From: Salminus brasiliensis | Taxonomy: Eukaryota; Chordata; Actinopteri; Characiformes; Bryconidae | DNA: 64,000 nt | Direction: 5' to 3' | Assembly: GCF_030463535.1 (NCBI RefSeq) | Contig: NC_132880.1 | Location: 26,874,987-26,938,986, forward strand | Shown: positions 47,873-59,560 of the stretch, piece by piece | How positions within the stretch are numbered: the stretch's first letter is position 1 | Layout of the letters: each line of letters starts with the position of its first letter | Position numbers and translations under genes: made by a program | The notes under the pieces: generated by a model | What the model was told of the DNA's origin: nothing | Seen by the model: only the letters and a program-made list of their open reading frames with translations | The model's database searches: none

Positions 47873-50800
47873 GTATTGTCAGTATTGTTCAGTTTCAAAA
47901 CATTGAAAATAAACTGTAATTATAAACATTCAATAAAAATCCATTTTTTAATTTTGTTGTGATGCAAGTATTAATGTATTAATACATTTGTGTGTCTGTG
48001 TAACTATGGCCAGCTTATTTACGCAGTGAAAAAAAGTTCAGTTCCATTAAGCTAGTCAGTCAGTGGTAAGACATAAGTCTTGAACATGCAGATATTACAG
48101 ATAAATTAAAGTTACTAACCATTTAAACCATTTCTGTAATGTAAAATGTGTGTAGCCGTAAGGTGAGGGTTGGCCACTCTCTGAATAAAGCTGAAAGACA
48201 GCATGTGGTCAGAAGGAAAGAAAAGATTCTCCACCGCCTGAGGCAGCACAACATATCCTGCAATGGGGTAAACTATATTCTTATACATACATTGTAATTT
48301 GTAATTATACCATACGACACCACACTTAACAATTTTTGTATATAGCTTATATATAGCCTTTGTATGTAGTGTATAGCTTTTTTGTTATACACTTAATTCA
48401 CTCTACTGCTAGTAATTCATATGAAGCACATATGTTCTTTGTTTAGGGTCTTTAGGATTTGTGTTTCAATGATTTCAGGACACGGTGCCTAACATCGCAG
48501 TGCTGGGCTCTGGGGGTGGTCTGAGAGCTATGGTTGGACTGCTGGGATCACTAAGTCAACTAAATAAAGAGGGTCTGCTGGACTGCATCATGTACCTGAG
48601 TGGGGTTTCAGGATCTACTTGGTATTTATATAATTTATCAGTTGGAGAATATTTTTATTAACTGCATCAAAACATTACACATATTACACATTCTATATAA
48701 AATAAAATATATACTTACTTTCTCTATCAGTAACACATAATGATTATAATTCCAAATCTTTCCAGCTGAACAGTGGAACAAATCAAGGTTGTCCATTATC
48801 CCCATCAATCTTTGCATTATTTATTGAACTACTTTTAGCTGCAATTAAACAATGTGATAACATGAAAGAAATCAACAGTAAATCATATGACTACAAAATA
48901 AGTCTTCATGCAGTTGATATATTACTATTATATAACAAATCCAGTAGTCTCTCTCCCATTAGATAACTAAACTAAACTGATTAAATAACTATAATAACCC
49001 TGCTGGACAGCAGTGCGTTCTGCAGCAGTATAATAGAAACTTTCCATCCTTGGACTGACAATGCAAATCCTTATCTTTGTTTTTTCCCGCCATTCGCAAT
49101 TCGTAATTGGGGATAAGTGGGATAAAAAGTGGGATGTCCTGTTTGAGCCCTTGGTTTCTTCACTGAGTTTGAGATGGCTCTCATCCTGTTGAGTTTGACA
49201 CCCCTTTGTAATTAGACTCTCTGGGACAGTGGTAAATGACTAGTCCATCTTTTACTCATACAGTTGTTTGACAGTTGTGTATCCAGCTCTCTCTCACTGA
49301 TATTTTTATCGCAGTTGGGGTGTTACGTAACACCTGATAAGGACCTTCCCACACTATAAAGTATGGTTTCAGAAATTGCTACAAAACCTTTTTGAGTAGT
49401 TAGTGAATCCACATGCTGTAAACATTTTGTGCTACCATCCTTCCTGTTGAGACATTGCTTGTCTCATGACCCAAAACTGAAGCATAAAAAATTATTGGGC
49501 AGCAAAACTTTAAGTTTTGATCACATATAAATGCCAAATCCTTTTTTGGTAGCTCCTTTATTTATCTCTATTTGCTGCTCTAGCTTTGGTGAGGCATGTT
49601 GCATATCTTTCACTTGCACTTCTTTGTCTACATAGTCAGGCCTTATTTGTTTATACAGAACTTTCTGTGTTGCTGCAGCCTTTAATGCAGCATCTGCTTG
49701 CCAACAGTTGCCAGCAGAAATTGTGTCAGTTCCTGCTATATGTGCTGCACATTAAAGATAGCTACAATTTTTGGAAGTTAGTTTGGTAGTTGCCTCCAGA
49801 AGTGCAAAAACAATATCTTTTATTTCTTTGCCTGTGGAGTTCACCATGCCTCTATTTTCTATCAATTCAGCAGCCTGGGCTGAATAATGTCTTGGCAATG
49901 GTTTAGCAACTAGGACGTTATCCTGGGTTACTACTGCATAACCTGTGGTATTTGTAGCATCTGAGTTCTTTTTGTGCTAGAGCCATTCACAAACAATGTA
50001 AGGTTGGGGTTTTCAAAAGCATGGTCCAAGAGGTCTATTCTTGGTAGGGTGGATTGTTGTACTATTTCTAAACATTTGTGTGGTGAACCCTCCGATTCAA
50101 TTGAAGGAGTGCAAAATGGTTTAGCTACCATTCCACATTAAAATGTGGTTGTGATAATAAACCAAGTCATTCAGCACAGATATTCAGGGGACAGGAAGGA
50201 CAATATGTTTGTATGCAATAAAATTATTGATACTGCGTGTGTCACCTTTAAGGTTAACTCAACAAAAACAAAACCACTAAGGCTGATGCCTGTACAGCCA
50301 TTGATGCTGAAACTACTGCTTCTATTGGCCTTTTTCTCCCACCATGTCTGTGTTAGGACGGATGTCCTGTATCCTTGTTTACAGGCCTTTAAGTTCAGTA
50401 CCCTAACTCGGACTGATTCTCAATTTCTTTAACGTGCTGCACAGAGCTGGCCCAGTGGTGACCAGCCTCTTAGACAGCAATTCAGCTGGACGGCTTTTGT
50501 AAGGAGTCCCAGACTCCACCATGCACGGTTTTGGACCCAATCCTGGGTGGTGTAAAGGGTCTTGGGATCCGGAACGAAGGACCAAGTTGTTTTTACAAAA
50601 GATGCACTGAGTCACAGGTTTTCTTGTAGTGTATTAAGACATATGCAGATGGAGAGGGTGTTTTACAGCAATATTTGATAGTCGTGCTGGGGCTCCAATG
50701 TATACAGCTACCTTATATACCAATTGGGAGCAAAGTGTATGTGCGAAAAGGCAAAGTAGGGTGGATTGGGTAGGTAGGGTGAGATATGTGGTTTCTAAAA

Positions 50801-53800
50801 AAGCTTGCCCAAACCCTAAGACAGCTTGCACAAATCCCATCAGCAATCCATGCCACTCTATATAAGATCTCACCTCCAGCCACAGAGTATGTTCTTGGTA
50901 CATTGCGTTCTTCATCCTCTGTACAAACAAGTTTCAAGTCGATTTTTATTCTTCAAGTCAGTTCTTTATTCTACCACCACATGTTTCATGGGATAAGGTT
51001 TTATGCAGTTCCAGTAGCATTGTTCCAGTAGCCTTCTGGCTTGTCCCTGTGATCTCTGGAAAAGGCTGCAATGCTATTTTTGGAAAGTAACGGCTTTCTC
51101 TGTACAACCAGAGGTAACTTCAGTACCCCTGTAATGCTCCTTGTTGGAGATTTCTCTATCAGCCACTGAAAAGAATTGAATTGTCATTTTTTAAAAATGC
51201 ATATCATCACTATTACAAAATCCTATTCTGTATATTTAACAACAAAATCACAAGGTGTAAAGGTTTACTGTACATGTACTCTGACTGCAGACCTCATCTT
51301 TGTTTATATATATGATTTATACTACATAGATGTAAATGCTTGGTACATTGCATTCTTATAAGGAATCTATAATTATATTTTTCTAACAATAACATACCTG
51401 ACCATCGCTATTTTCAGCTAAAGGAATACATAAAAAAGTGCGGTCCCACTCTGTCCTTCTTTTGTAATACTGATCGATCTATCTTCAATTAAAATACCCC
51501 TTCAAATGTAACCATTTGTACTGGTATCAAAATGATATTTTAAACTAATGACTAAGTCTAAACTTGTAAAGGCTAAAATAAAACTAGAGTTACACTGATG
51601 CTATATTTCTTAGTTCAACTGATTTAATTTTAGAAGCTTGTAAACCCAAATAAGACTACGATTAGACTCATGTTTAGCTGGTGCAACTGGCTTCTGGTTA
51701 AAAATGACTTTCCCTCCACAAACATGTGGGATGTGGTATATTTTGTGTCTATATAAAAAATATATAGAAGAAGAAGTTTAATGAGGAGAAATATATTTCA
51801 AGATGACTTAAACTCAAGAGGTTTTTTATTAAAAGATTTGTGCATCTGTTCTCTGAAGGTGCATGGCATCGTTGTACAAAGAACCAGATTGGTCCACTAA
51901 ACTGGAGACTGTGAAACACAGCATCGCCACAAGGTTGTCAGAAGGAAATGTCAGTTGTTCGGAGAAGTGTAACAAACTGGTGAAATATTATTCTACAAAA
52001 GACAACTTCAGCCTCACAGATGTATATGCAGCACTGGCCATTTCAAGTTTGGTGAACGAGGTAAGAACTGTGTAATAACACCTCTATATATACTTACGTA
52101 AATACACATAAAACAAAAAAGCTAAGTTTGATTTTTCATTTCTGACAAATATATGTTTGGCAAAAAACAGTGTTTTGCAGATCAGAGTTTAATATTGCAC
52201 TAATATTTATTTAACTATAATAGAACAGACATAATGCTGTAATTTGTAATTTCTTTTAGATTAATTGACCATTTACCAAAATAATTAGTTAACATTATTT
52301 TTTAATACACAGTATTTTTTCATATTTGTTTAAATTAGTTTATGTATAATATACATTCTATTGGTTGTTTTCAGTTTCACATTCTCTGTGTTTTCTGTAT
52401 TTCACAGATTGATGAACGCAGCCTCACAGAGCAGAGGGGCAAATTTACCAATGACCCGTATCCCATTTACACTGTGATCGACAAGCAGAGTAAATTTGAC
52501 AGACTGAAAACAGGTAACTGTATTTGTGTGTATGTTTTTGTGAGTCATCATGAGTGTGTGGGTATATAGAAAAATGTACAGTAATTTCTGCTTATAGATC
52601 CTTGGTTTGAGATCACTCCAGATGAGTCAGGTCATTCTCTCACTGGAGTGTTTGTGGATTCGTCCTGTTTGGGAAGCCAGTTTGAGAATGGAAAAAGGAT
52701 TAAAGACCAGCCAGAGATGGACATTTTGTACCTACAAGGTAACACACATGTTAAAAACAAACACCAACAGCAACAACAAATGATCAGTCTGAAAATAACA
52801 TATTGCAATAAGAATTTGAAATTTGATTTCATCCTGACTTTATTGCCTTTATTTTCCTATACTACTTACAGTGCTTGTGAGTTTGTAAACCCATTAAACC
52901 TTTTTGTTAGACCTTATCTTCATACATTTGACCCTATAAGTACTAACTAATCAAACAAATAAGACAAAAATAGTAGAATTGGTCATTTATTTATTGAGGA
53001 AAATGATAAAGGATACTGGATCAACTAAATGTTTCAGTTAACTGTTGATTAGTCCTACACATTGACTTGGAGGAATTTTAGCCCATTCCTCTGTACAAGC
53101 AAGTTTTAAGTCGGTTATGTTAGTGGGTTGCCCATGAGCTTTATTCTTCTTTACCCATTCTTTGGTAGAATGTTATTTTTGGAAAGCAGCGGCTTTCTCT
53201 GTACAACCAGAGGTAACTGCAGTACCCCTGTAATGCTCCTTGTTGAATATGGGCCATTGAAAAGAATTGAATTCCTTATTTTTAAAAGTTCTCCTTGGAC
53301 AGTAGAGACAATTGTGCCAACAAACGCAGGATAAGCCCCTCATTAATAAGCCTGACTGGTGGTCATAAAGTAGTGAACAGGGGCAACTGCTGGAAAGTTC
53401 TATGTTCTCACTGGCCATGGATCATGTTCAATCTTTATCAGTGTTTCTCCCTCTTACTGATTGTTTTGAAATGTTTACAGGCCTGTGTGGCAGTGCGATA
53501 TCTGAATCAGAACAGATCCTTCAGAGCCTGCTAAAACTGATCCAAGGTATTTATTTGTGTAACACTCTTTTATTACAGCTTTTATTAAAACATGGCAACT
53601 GGTGGTAAATAAACCATTGTCATAACCCTTACAGTTCCTTATACATTTATGTTAAACCAAAATGTTAGAATCTTTGCCTGCTATCTAATAATTAGAGCAT
53701 TCGTTTAGTAGCAAATATTTTAATAATCTTTGGTTCTATTGACATAATAATTTGAAAAGCTTCCACATTTCTTTTGTTTCTCTATGTTTTCTTTCTCAAC

Positions 53801-56800
53801 TAGAAAAAACGATGAAGGAAATGGTAACGGAATTAAACAGGGAATCATGTTGCATTGAAGCAAATGAGAATAAAGGGTCTCAGATGCTCCAAACACTTGT
53901 GGAAATGAATCTTTGTGCCTTGAGAGGAGAGGATTGTTCAGATCTCTACAGAACCATGAATAACCTCGCAAAAGGTTGTGTTCACCCATGTTTTTAATGA
54001 TCAGGTCATTCTGGTTAAATAGTCTAGCTCTATGTTTGGTAAAGGGCATAACCAAACAGTCAACCAGCATGTCCAAGTTTGTTGACCAGCATGACCAAAT
54101 GACAACATGCCTTGCTGGTCAACAGCTAAGATGTTTAACTAGCTTAACCAGCTGTTTTACCAGTAGAGGTTATGTAAGCTGGCCTTGAGCTGGATTTTTT
54201 AGCAGTGACATACTACTACTACTACTACTACTACTACTAATAATAATAATAATAATAATAATAACAATAACGCATCTTATATTTATTTGTGTATAACCAG
54301 TTTCATAACTCTGTCTTTACATACAAGATTCGATTGAAAATTCGATTGAAAATGAAAATTCGATTGCTCGTCTAAAGCCATCAACCAGATCAGAAATGTC
54401 GATCTCCAAAGCAGAGGTCCGGAGGTCCACCCTGGAAATATGCAATTCATTCTTTGACCTGTTTGGAGGGAGGCATTCATGGGACAGTAAGTAGGACCTC
54501 TCTACTCTACTGTAGTTTGCTACCTAGTGTATCTGTTAGCTTGCATTTTCTGGTCACCTGTCTGGGGTAAAAAAAACAACAACTGTTATGTTAGTGAGCT
54601 TATTAACACATTCAAACATCTAAAAGCTTGGCATAACTAAAACCACAACTTTTCCCAACATAACCAAGCAACACAACTGAAGTCATGTTCCATTATGATT
54701 ATGATTCTAAAATTATAAAATGTTGATTGTGAATTTGTCAATGCAACTTTACCTGAAGCATGTCAGGAAGTGTTATACACCTGGAAGTGGGTTTGTTACT
54801 GTGATGTCAAAGGTAATCATCTTATGGTAACACTGGGGCTGGAGAGTCACAGACTTTTGTGTTAGTAGTTGTACTTTATTTACAATTTCTTTAATATGTG
54901 TTAGTAGACCATTCCTGATAGGTTCATCTCACAATTTTATAATGAGAAAGATCAGTTAAGTAACTGTCAATCCTGTACTAAAAAGACTGGCCTGTACTAA
55001 AATGTATGTAGCTGCCATGATGTCATGTTTAAACCATTGCATTAACAATGCAATCTGTCAACAGCACACAAACATAAGAGCATGCTTAAAGCTGTTGGCC
55101 TGCCAGCCCGCAAAGCGTGTAGATCTGTATTGCAGCAAAACTGAGAACCTTTAATACACCTGCGAATACGCATAAGTGCATGTTAGCTGTGCATTAGAAT
55201 TATAACAGTACAGAAAGGTTACTATAGTAATGAATTATTGACAGAAGTTTAATATAGTACTGCATTGTTACAATGTGAGAAGCTTTTCTAGGACTTAACC
55301 AGTTAATATAATCTAGAATATTAGCACAATATACTGACATTTTGTGACTACATGACAATATGATTTTTAATTGAATTATTTACTTATTTTGTCAGATGTT
55401 TGGATTACCATTGTTACTTCCATAAAGTTAACTGTGGGCTGGATCTGGGGAACAACATACAACTATCTCAACAAAATGAAAGGTGGGAAATTAAATATTA
55501 TTTATTCAATTATGTGAGACATACAGAATTAACTGTGGAATTGTTGCTACTCCAAAAACATGGGCAATGAAATACATGATCCAAGTGTTGCTCCAAATAT
55601 ATATATTTTTAATATTTTTCAAAAACATATGGGGCAAAACTGGCACACCTCAAAAATATTTTAATATATAAAATAAAACCAAAGATATTTTTACCTGATA
55701 CAAAGGTGAGGCGAAGGCAGGGCAAAAGTGTCAAAACAAAAGCAAAACAAAATAGTAAAATGATTAGAAAATATTGAAAATATAGCAAACATGCCATGTG
55801 AATGACCAGAATCTTTTTAGAAGGATTCAATAAGAGACCTTTTCTAATAAGAAACTACTTATTATAATTATAACTACAAATGGAGTTGTGCGATGTAAAA
55901 AGAAACGGTATAGAATAAACACCTTATGCACACTTTCAAATATGGTGGTGGATCACTGATGCTTTGAGACTGTTTTACTTTAAATATATCAATAAACATT
56001 AACAGCTTATACCTGGCACTACCTTGTGTCTTTTGATAGAGCCTTTTTATGTGAATGTGAGAACCATCTATTGTTCCACCATGTTGTGGAACCCCCACAA
56101 TTACTCTAAACTGTTCACACTCTCCTAGAGCCAGACTATCTTACTACGAAAACATTGTTTACAGGAAGTAAAAAGGAAACTTAGTACATAAAATTTTTAT
56201 GTGGAAAAGGTAAAATCAGGTCTCATCTGGTAACTGGAACTGAACTCATCTGGTAACTGAAAGATCCTTTCACTGAGTTGGAATTTTTTCCCCTTACTTC
56301 TTTGCAAAAGGTCTCAAGTTGCCAGGCCTAAAGTCCAATGGTGAACCCAAAAAAATAAAAAGAAACTGGAAATGTTCTGCATAGAAGAGTGGTTCAAGAT
56401 CCCTCACCAATTTTGTAGTTTAGTGTGTTTATTCCTGTCATAGGAAGCTTCATCAAACAGTATTTATAGGGGTGTTGAATATTTTTTCAGTTACAAAACA
56501 AAGGGTAAAAATAAAAATATACAGCTTACCCATTTTAAGTCCAAAATACACTTCACTATATGTGTGATTTTTCTTCTATTTAAAAAGTTTAATTTATTAT
56601 GTCTAAATGTCGAGTAGGGAAAATTACTGTAAGCAATTCAATAATTCCAATAATTTATTGTGAGCCTAAATGTAAAACAAAATCTTTGATTTTCTTTGAG
56701 TGAGCACAGTTTTTACCTCTTAAACTCTTTATCACCAATATTGAATGAGAGCAACAGTGGCTCAATATTTCAACTAATGACTATATACAGTTTTTTGCGC

Positions 56801-58906
56801 AAGTTTTAGCACTCCAGGCCAAATTATATGTTGTCTTTTTTTAAATAAAAAGTAGTAACCACAGCCTCTGTTAATAATCAACCATAAAACACACGATTTT
56901 CAGCAAATCCTAATGCATGGTTGCTCTTTCATAACATAACAAATAATTAAGCAATGTGGCCTGTGCACAATTAGACTTTACGGAATCAGAAATCATATCT
57001 TGCAAATGGTTCACAATTCTACAGTTCTTGCCACTATTTTCAGAAGGATTCTGGTTCTGAAATATTATTGGGCCTTCTTGCTACCTTCTTGCTAAGTGTC
57101 TATCTACAAATCTTTCATGATATTTAGGTCAGGCAACAGTGAAGGTCATTCCAAAAGCTTTGTGCCGCTTCAGGTAGTCCATAATGGTTATGAAGTACAT
57201 TTGGATCATTATTTTGTTGCACAATCCATCCTCTTCACTGTTTTTTGTTATTTCTGTCCAGGATTTTTGACATTTTGTAGAATGTATTCTTCCCTCTGCC
57301 CACACAATGTTACCAATGCCACTGGCAGCAACACAACCCAAAAGAATGATAGATCCACCCCTCATGCTACACAGTTGGCAAGGTGTTCTTATCATGAATA
57401 CCTTTGCTGATTCTGCCCAAAGCGAACTGCTGAATTAACATTAACACCTCACAATTCAACAGTTTTATAAATCATATGTAATGTTTGTGTCATCAGTGGA
57501 TGGTGTTCACCCCAGTATCCTCAGCTCAGAGAAGAGAAACTATGAGGATGCTGGACTGTTAAACAACTCCCCCTATTTCTCTGTGCTGAGAAAAAACCGA
57601 AACATCGACCTCATCATTTCCCTCGACTTTAGTGAAGGGAATCCCTTTATGGTAATAAAAACAAACATACACAATGCACACAACCAAATGTAAAAGCAAC
57701 ACTGTGTGATCTAAAGTCATATAGACAGTAACAATATCATGTATAGTACTAGTGCATGTACAAATCAAATTAATTAATTAAGGCCTACAATCAGTGGTAG
57801 GGTTAATTCAGTACAAACTACATGTTTGTAGTCATACAATTGCTTCTCTTCTGTTACAGAGTAGTGTACAGATAAATGATGCCCATAAAAATGCTTTTCA
57901 TATGGCAAGCTACAATCACACACCCTCCATTTAATTTTAATGAAAGGGTGGCTGCGGATGTGATCCAGGGATTATGTTGTGAGAAAATAAAGGAGTGCAT
58001 TATCCTTTAGTTGGTGGCCCTCTGCTTTAATATTTTTTCACTCATTCCTACTTTCTTTTTTCCACATTTTCATAATTTAAAAAAAGTCTACACTGGAGGG
58101 GCACTGTACGTTTTAGCATCATAATCACCACATGAGAGATGCTGGCAGAGCGGAGAGCAAATTGTTGATTGCTACATGAAATGCCTTTTAGACTGCTAAA
58201 AGAAAAGGATTCCAGGAATAAAAGGTTATACAAGTGTGATCAAGGAATCTTTTTTTTATATATATAATGCTATTAAAAGTGCCATTGAGAACAGTACAGC
58301 TATAATGAAATAATGTGTTTTCTTAAATACAATAAGTCATGGATAAAGATAAGAATAAGAGTGCTACAATTGCAACTAAACGGACCAAACTCAAATACTT
58401 TAGAGATTCTTCAGATTCTTCAATAAAAATCTGCTTTGTTCCAGACAGTGGTTCAAACAGCTGAAAAGTGTAAAGAGCTAGGCATCCCTTTCCCTGAAGT
58501 TGTTGTACCTGCCGGAGAAATTCTAGAACCAGAGGACTTCTATGTGTTTCGAGGTTACAAAGCTCCAACTGTGATCCACATACCTCTTTTCAACAGGATT
58601 AACTGCAAAGGTAACTCCAACATACAAATATTCATGGTAATAAGTGGCTTCACATTGATGGTGTTATGCTGTGTGTATTCTGAAAACAATGACATTCAGA
58701 AGTGCTCTAAGCTTCATATTTCTAATTCCTCAGGAGAAATTAAAAAGTGGAAGGAAACATATAAAACTTTTCAGGGGCCCTACAGTGCTAGTATGATCAC
58801 AGATCTCCTGGAGAAAGCTGGTCTGAACATCAAAAACAACAAGGAGAAACTACTGAAGGAGATTAAATATGTCACTGAACAGAAGAAAATTTCTAAGCTT
58901 GAGTAA
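47853..58906 (+). CDS. pla2g4c: cytosolic phospholipase A2 gamma-like, copy 2 (intact)
   Basis: Thirteen coding exons sum to 1,701 nt, a protein of 566 residues (human PLA2G4C is 541). All junctions are GT-AG and in phase. This family is a calcium-independent, C2-less cytosolic phospholipase A2 that releases fatty acids from membrane phospholipids. Residues 52-61 hold GSGGGLRA with Arg60 for the oxyanion site, Ser88 lies in GVSGS, and Asp420 in DAGL, so the Ser/Asp dyad is complete. Blocks [19 protein letters not shown] and VIHIPLFN are family hallmarks. The C terminus KISKLE lacks the CaaX prenylation box of the human enzyme, so membrane attachment would differ. Introns hold an L1 fragment, a retroviral pol relic and dead Tc1 copies. 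Confidence 0.9.
48156..48267 (+). CDS. pla2g4c-like copy 2, coding exon 2
   Basis: 112 nt, acceptor TGTGTAG, donor GTAAAC. Reads [18 protein letters not shown] then [17 protein letters not shown], a basic N-terminal helix. Confidence 0.88.
48479..48621 (+). CDS. pla2g4c-like copy 2, coding exon 3 (nucleophile)
   Basis: 143 nt, acceptor GATTTCAG, donor GTATTT. Reads [18 protein letters not shown] and [10 protein letters not shown]. Contains Arg60 and the catalytic Ser88. Confidence 0.95.
48760..48965 (+). pseudogene. L1-type LINE reverse transcriptase fragment
   Basis: In frame at about 48770: [29 protein letters not shown], and later [13 protein letters not shown], where the catalytic YADD of reverse transcriptase has become HAVD. 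About 70 codons of the palm domain only. Lies in intron 3 of copy 2. Confidence 0.75.
49230..50135 (-). pseudogene. endogenous retrovirus pol fragment (RNase H-integrase), decayed
   Basis: On the - strand, starting near 50131, a stretch resembling retroviral RNase H is seen ([12 protein letters not shown] near 50020, then SAQAAELIE near 49865-49880). Lower coordinates carry integrase-like sequence, ending near 49260-49350 with a WEGPYQVL-like C-terminal motif of gamma/epsilon-type viruses. The reading frame is shifted and interrupted, and one conserved acidic position of RNase H reads Asn. It lies antisense in intron 3 of copy 2. No intact viral gene is present and I could not define LTRs. 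Confidence 0.65.
50136..51858. other. rest of intron 3 of copy 2, repeat-derived
   Basis: About 50430-50930 may be further retroviral or LTR sequence but I could not prove it. About 51060-51180 (GGCTTTCTCTGTACAACCAG, ACCCCTGTAATGCTCCTTG) is a dispersed repeat with a second copy at 53160-53275. 51600-51858 is the intron sequence shared with the relic at 30.1 kb. Confidence 0.45.
51060..51180. repeat. dispersed repeat, copy at 51.1 kb
   Basis: CTATTTTTGGAAAGTAACGG, CTTTCTCTGTACAACCAGAG and CCCCTGTAATGCTCCTTGTT recur at 53170-53275 in intron 6 of copy 2. Confidence 0.6.
51859..52060 (+). CDS. pla2g4c-like copy 2, coding exon 4
   Basis: 202 nt, acceptor TCTCTGAAG, donor GTAAGA. Reads [18 protein letters not shown] and [20 protein letters not shown]. 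The relic at 30.4 kb is derived from this exon type. Confidence 0.93.
52408..52513 (+). CDS. pla2g4c-like copy 2, coding exon 5
   Basis: 106 nt, acceptor TTTCACAG, donor GTAACT. Reads [20 protein letters not shown] then [10 protein letters not shown]. Intact reference for the damaged copy 1 exon. Confidence 0.93.
52598..52738 (+). CDS. pla2g4c-like copy 2, coding exon 6
   Basis: 141 nt, acceptor CTTATAG, donor GTAACA. Reads [38 protein letters not shown] and [10 protein letters not shown]. Confidence 0.94.
53040..53340. repeat. dispersed repeat plus MITE A fragment in intron 6
   Basis: 53170-53275 matches the repeat at 51.06-51.18 kb. Just after it CTTGGACAGTAGAGACAATT (53294-53313) is the internal signature of MITE family A. 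Confidence 0.5.
53481..53546 (+). CDS. pla2g4c-like copy 2, coding exon 7
   Basis: 66 nt, acceptor TGTTTACAG, donor GTATTT. Reads [20 protein letters not shown] then Q. Confidence 0.88.
53804..53974 (+). CDS. pla2g4c-like copy 2, coding exon 8
   Basis: 171 nt, acceptor TCAACTAG, donor GTTGTG. Reads [17 protein letters not shown] and [18 protein letters not shown]. 45 nt longer than in copy 1. Likely a surface linker between lipase core segments. Confidence 0.85.
54211..54270 (+). repeat. trinucleotide microsatellite (TAC/TAA)
   Basis: About nine TAC units pass into about ten TAA units in intron 8. The preceding 54040-54200 has repeated GACCAGCATGACC-like words, a fragment of a palindromic fish repeat. 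Confidence 0.9.
54328..54486 (+). CDS. pla2g4c-like copy 2, coding exon 9
   Basis: 159 nt, acceptor TACATACAAG, donor GTAAGT. It opens with a tandem ATTCGATTGAAAAT repeat giving [12 protein letters not shown], then [16 protein letters not shown] and [13 protein letters not shown]. Largely unlike copy 1, so a fast-changing linker. Confidence 0.82.
55396..55482 (+). CDS. pla2g4c-like copy 2, coding exon 10
   Basis: 87 nt, acceptor TTTTGTCAG, donor GTGGGA. Reads [19 protein letters not shown] then [10 protein letters not shown], parallel to the KWEWGTTHNFLYKHG block of human PLA2G4C. Confidence 0.9.
55610..56510 (+). mobile_element. decayed Tc1-like element in intron 10
   Basis: Fragments of transposase sequence on the + strand: TTCAAATATGGTGGTGGATC near 55937 ([10 protein letters not shown] type), and CTAAAGTCCAATGG near 56329 (the DLNPIE block, mutated). 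The end near 56468 (GGGGTGTTGAATATTTTTTC) is Tc1-terminus-like. Many stops. Confidence 0.5.
56960..57440 (-). mobile_element. decayed Tc1-like element, - strand, in intron 10
   Basis: On the - strand a transposase piece reads [19 protein letters not shown] near 57300-57350 (the G.VM.WGC block), with MDYLKRH further on near 57170. No intact ends found. Confidence 0.6.
57497..57651 (+). CDS. pla2g4c-like copy 2, coding exon 11 (catalytic Asp)
   Basis: 155 nt, acceptor GTGTCATCAG, donor GTAATA. Reads [20 protein letters not shown], where the Asp of DAGL (Asp420) is the second member of the catalytic dyad, then NNSPYFSVL and [16 protein letters not shown]. Intact. Confidence 0.95.
58445..58610 (+). 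CDS. pla2g4c-like copy 2, coding exon 12
   Basis: 166 nt, acceptor TGTTCCAG, donor GTAACT. Reads [38 protein letters not shown] and [14 protein letters not shown]. Confidence 0.94.
58611..58733 (+). other. last intron of copy 2: 123 nt, open in frame
   Basis: Canonical GT-AG intron of 123 nt with no stop in the coding frame; retention would insert 41 residues with a hydrophobic segment ([17 protein letters not shown]). Almost identical to the intron of copy 1. Confidence 0.85.
58734..58906 (+). CDS. pla2g4c-like copy 2, last coding exon
   Basis: 173 nt, acceptor ATTCCTCAG, TAA at 58904. Reads [39 protein letters not shown] and ends KISKLE. Confidence 0.94.
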
Positions 58907-59560
58907 AGTGAAGTATAATATGTCTTTGTAGGAATTCTTGCATGTACTTCTGACTTGTTCAGAAAAAGAAATTAGCATCATATTGTATAAGAATATAGAA
59001 ATCTTTTTTTAATCTAAATTATGAATTTCCTTTTTTATATTTTTAAATTGGAATTTATGTTCCATTTTGGGAGGGGTCATTTGGTGTTGCATTATAAGAT
59101 TATATGAATAACTGTAAGAATCAGAAACTGGAAATGTATTTTCATGTTCTTAGGTTTTTTTTGTGGCTGTGATCACAAAATTCCCATGAGCAACACTTTA
59201 CATTGTTTTTTTTTTAACTAAATTTACTGTTTTGTTTCTGTGATAACTTAAACACTAATTTTCAAATCAAATTAATTTTGAAATCAAATTAACTTTGCAT
59301 CTTTTGATTTTTGTTTAACTGCTAACTAAATTGAGCATACCTGTACTCTCTGAACTGTAATTTGATCTTATTTAAAGTCTTATTCTAATGTCTTTTTTGT
59401 ATTAGGATTTACAAACATTTGTGGGTTGAATTTATATTTGGTTTGTTTGGCTTATATCTGCTTGAGAAGAGTTGATATTGATGTCTATTTTTTGGCAGTT
59501 TTGTGTTGTTTACAGCAAACATACTATTTACAGTATTTATATAAATTTCAATAAATGTCT
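58907..59560 (+). other. 3'UTR of copy 2
   Basis: AT-rich sequence ending near AATAAA at 59550-59555, the likely polyadenylation signal, about 650 nt after the stop. Confidence 0.5.
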
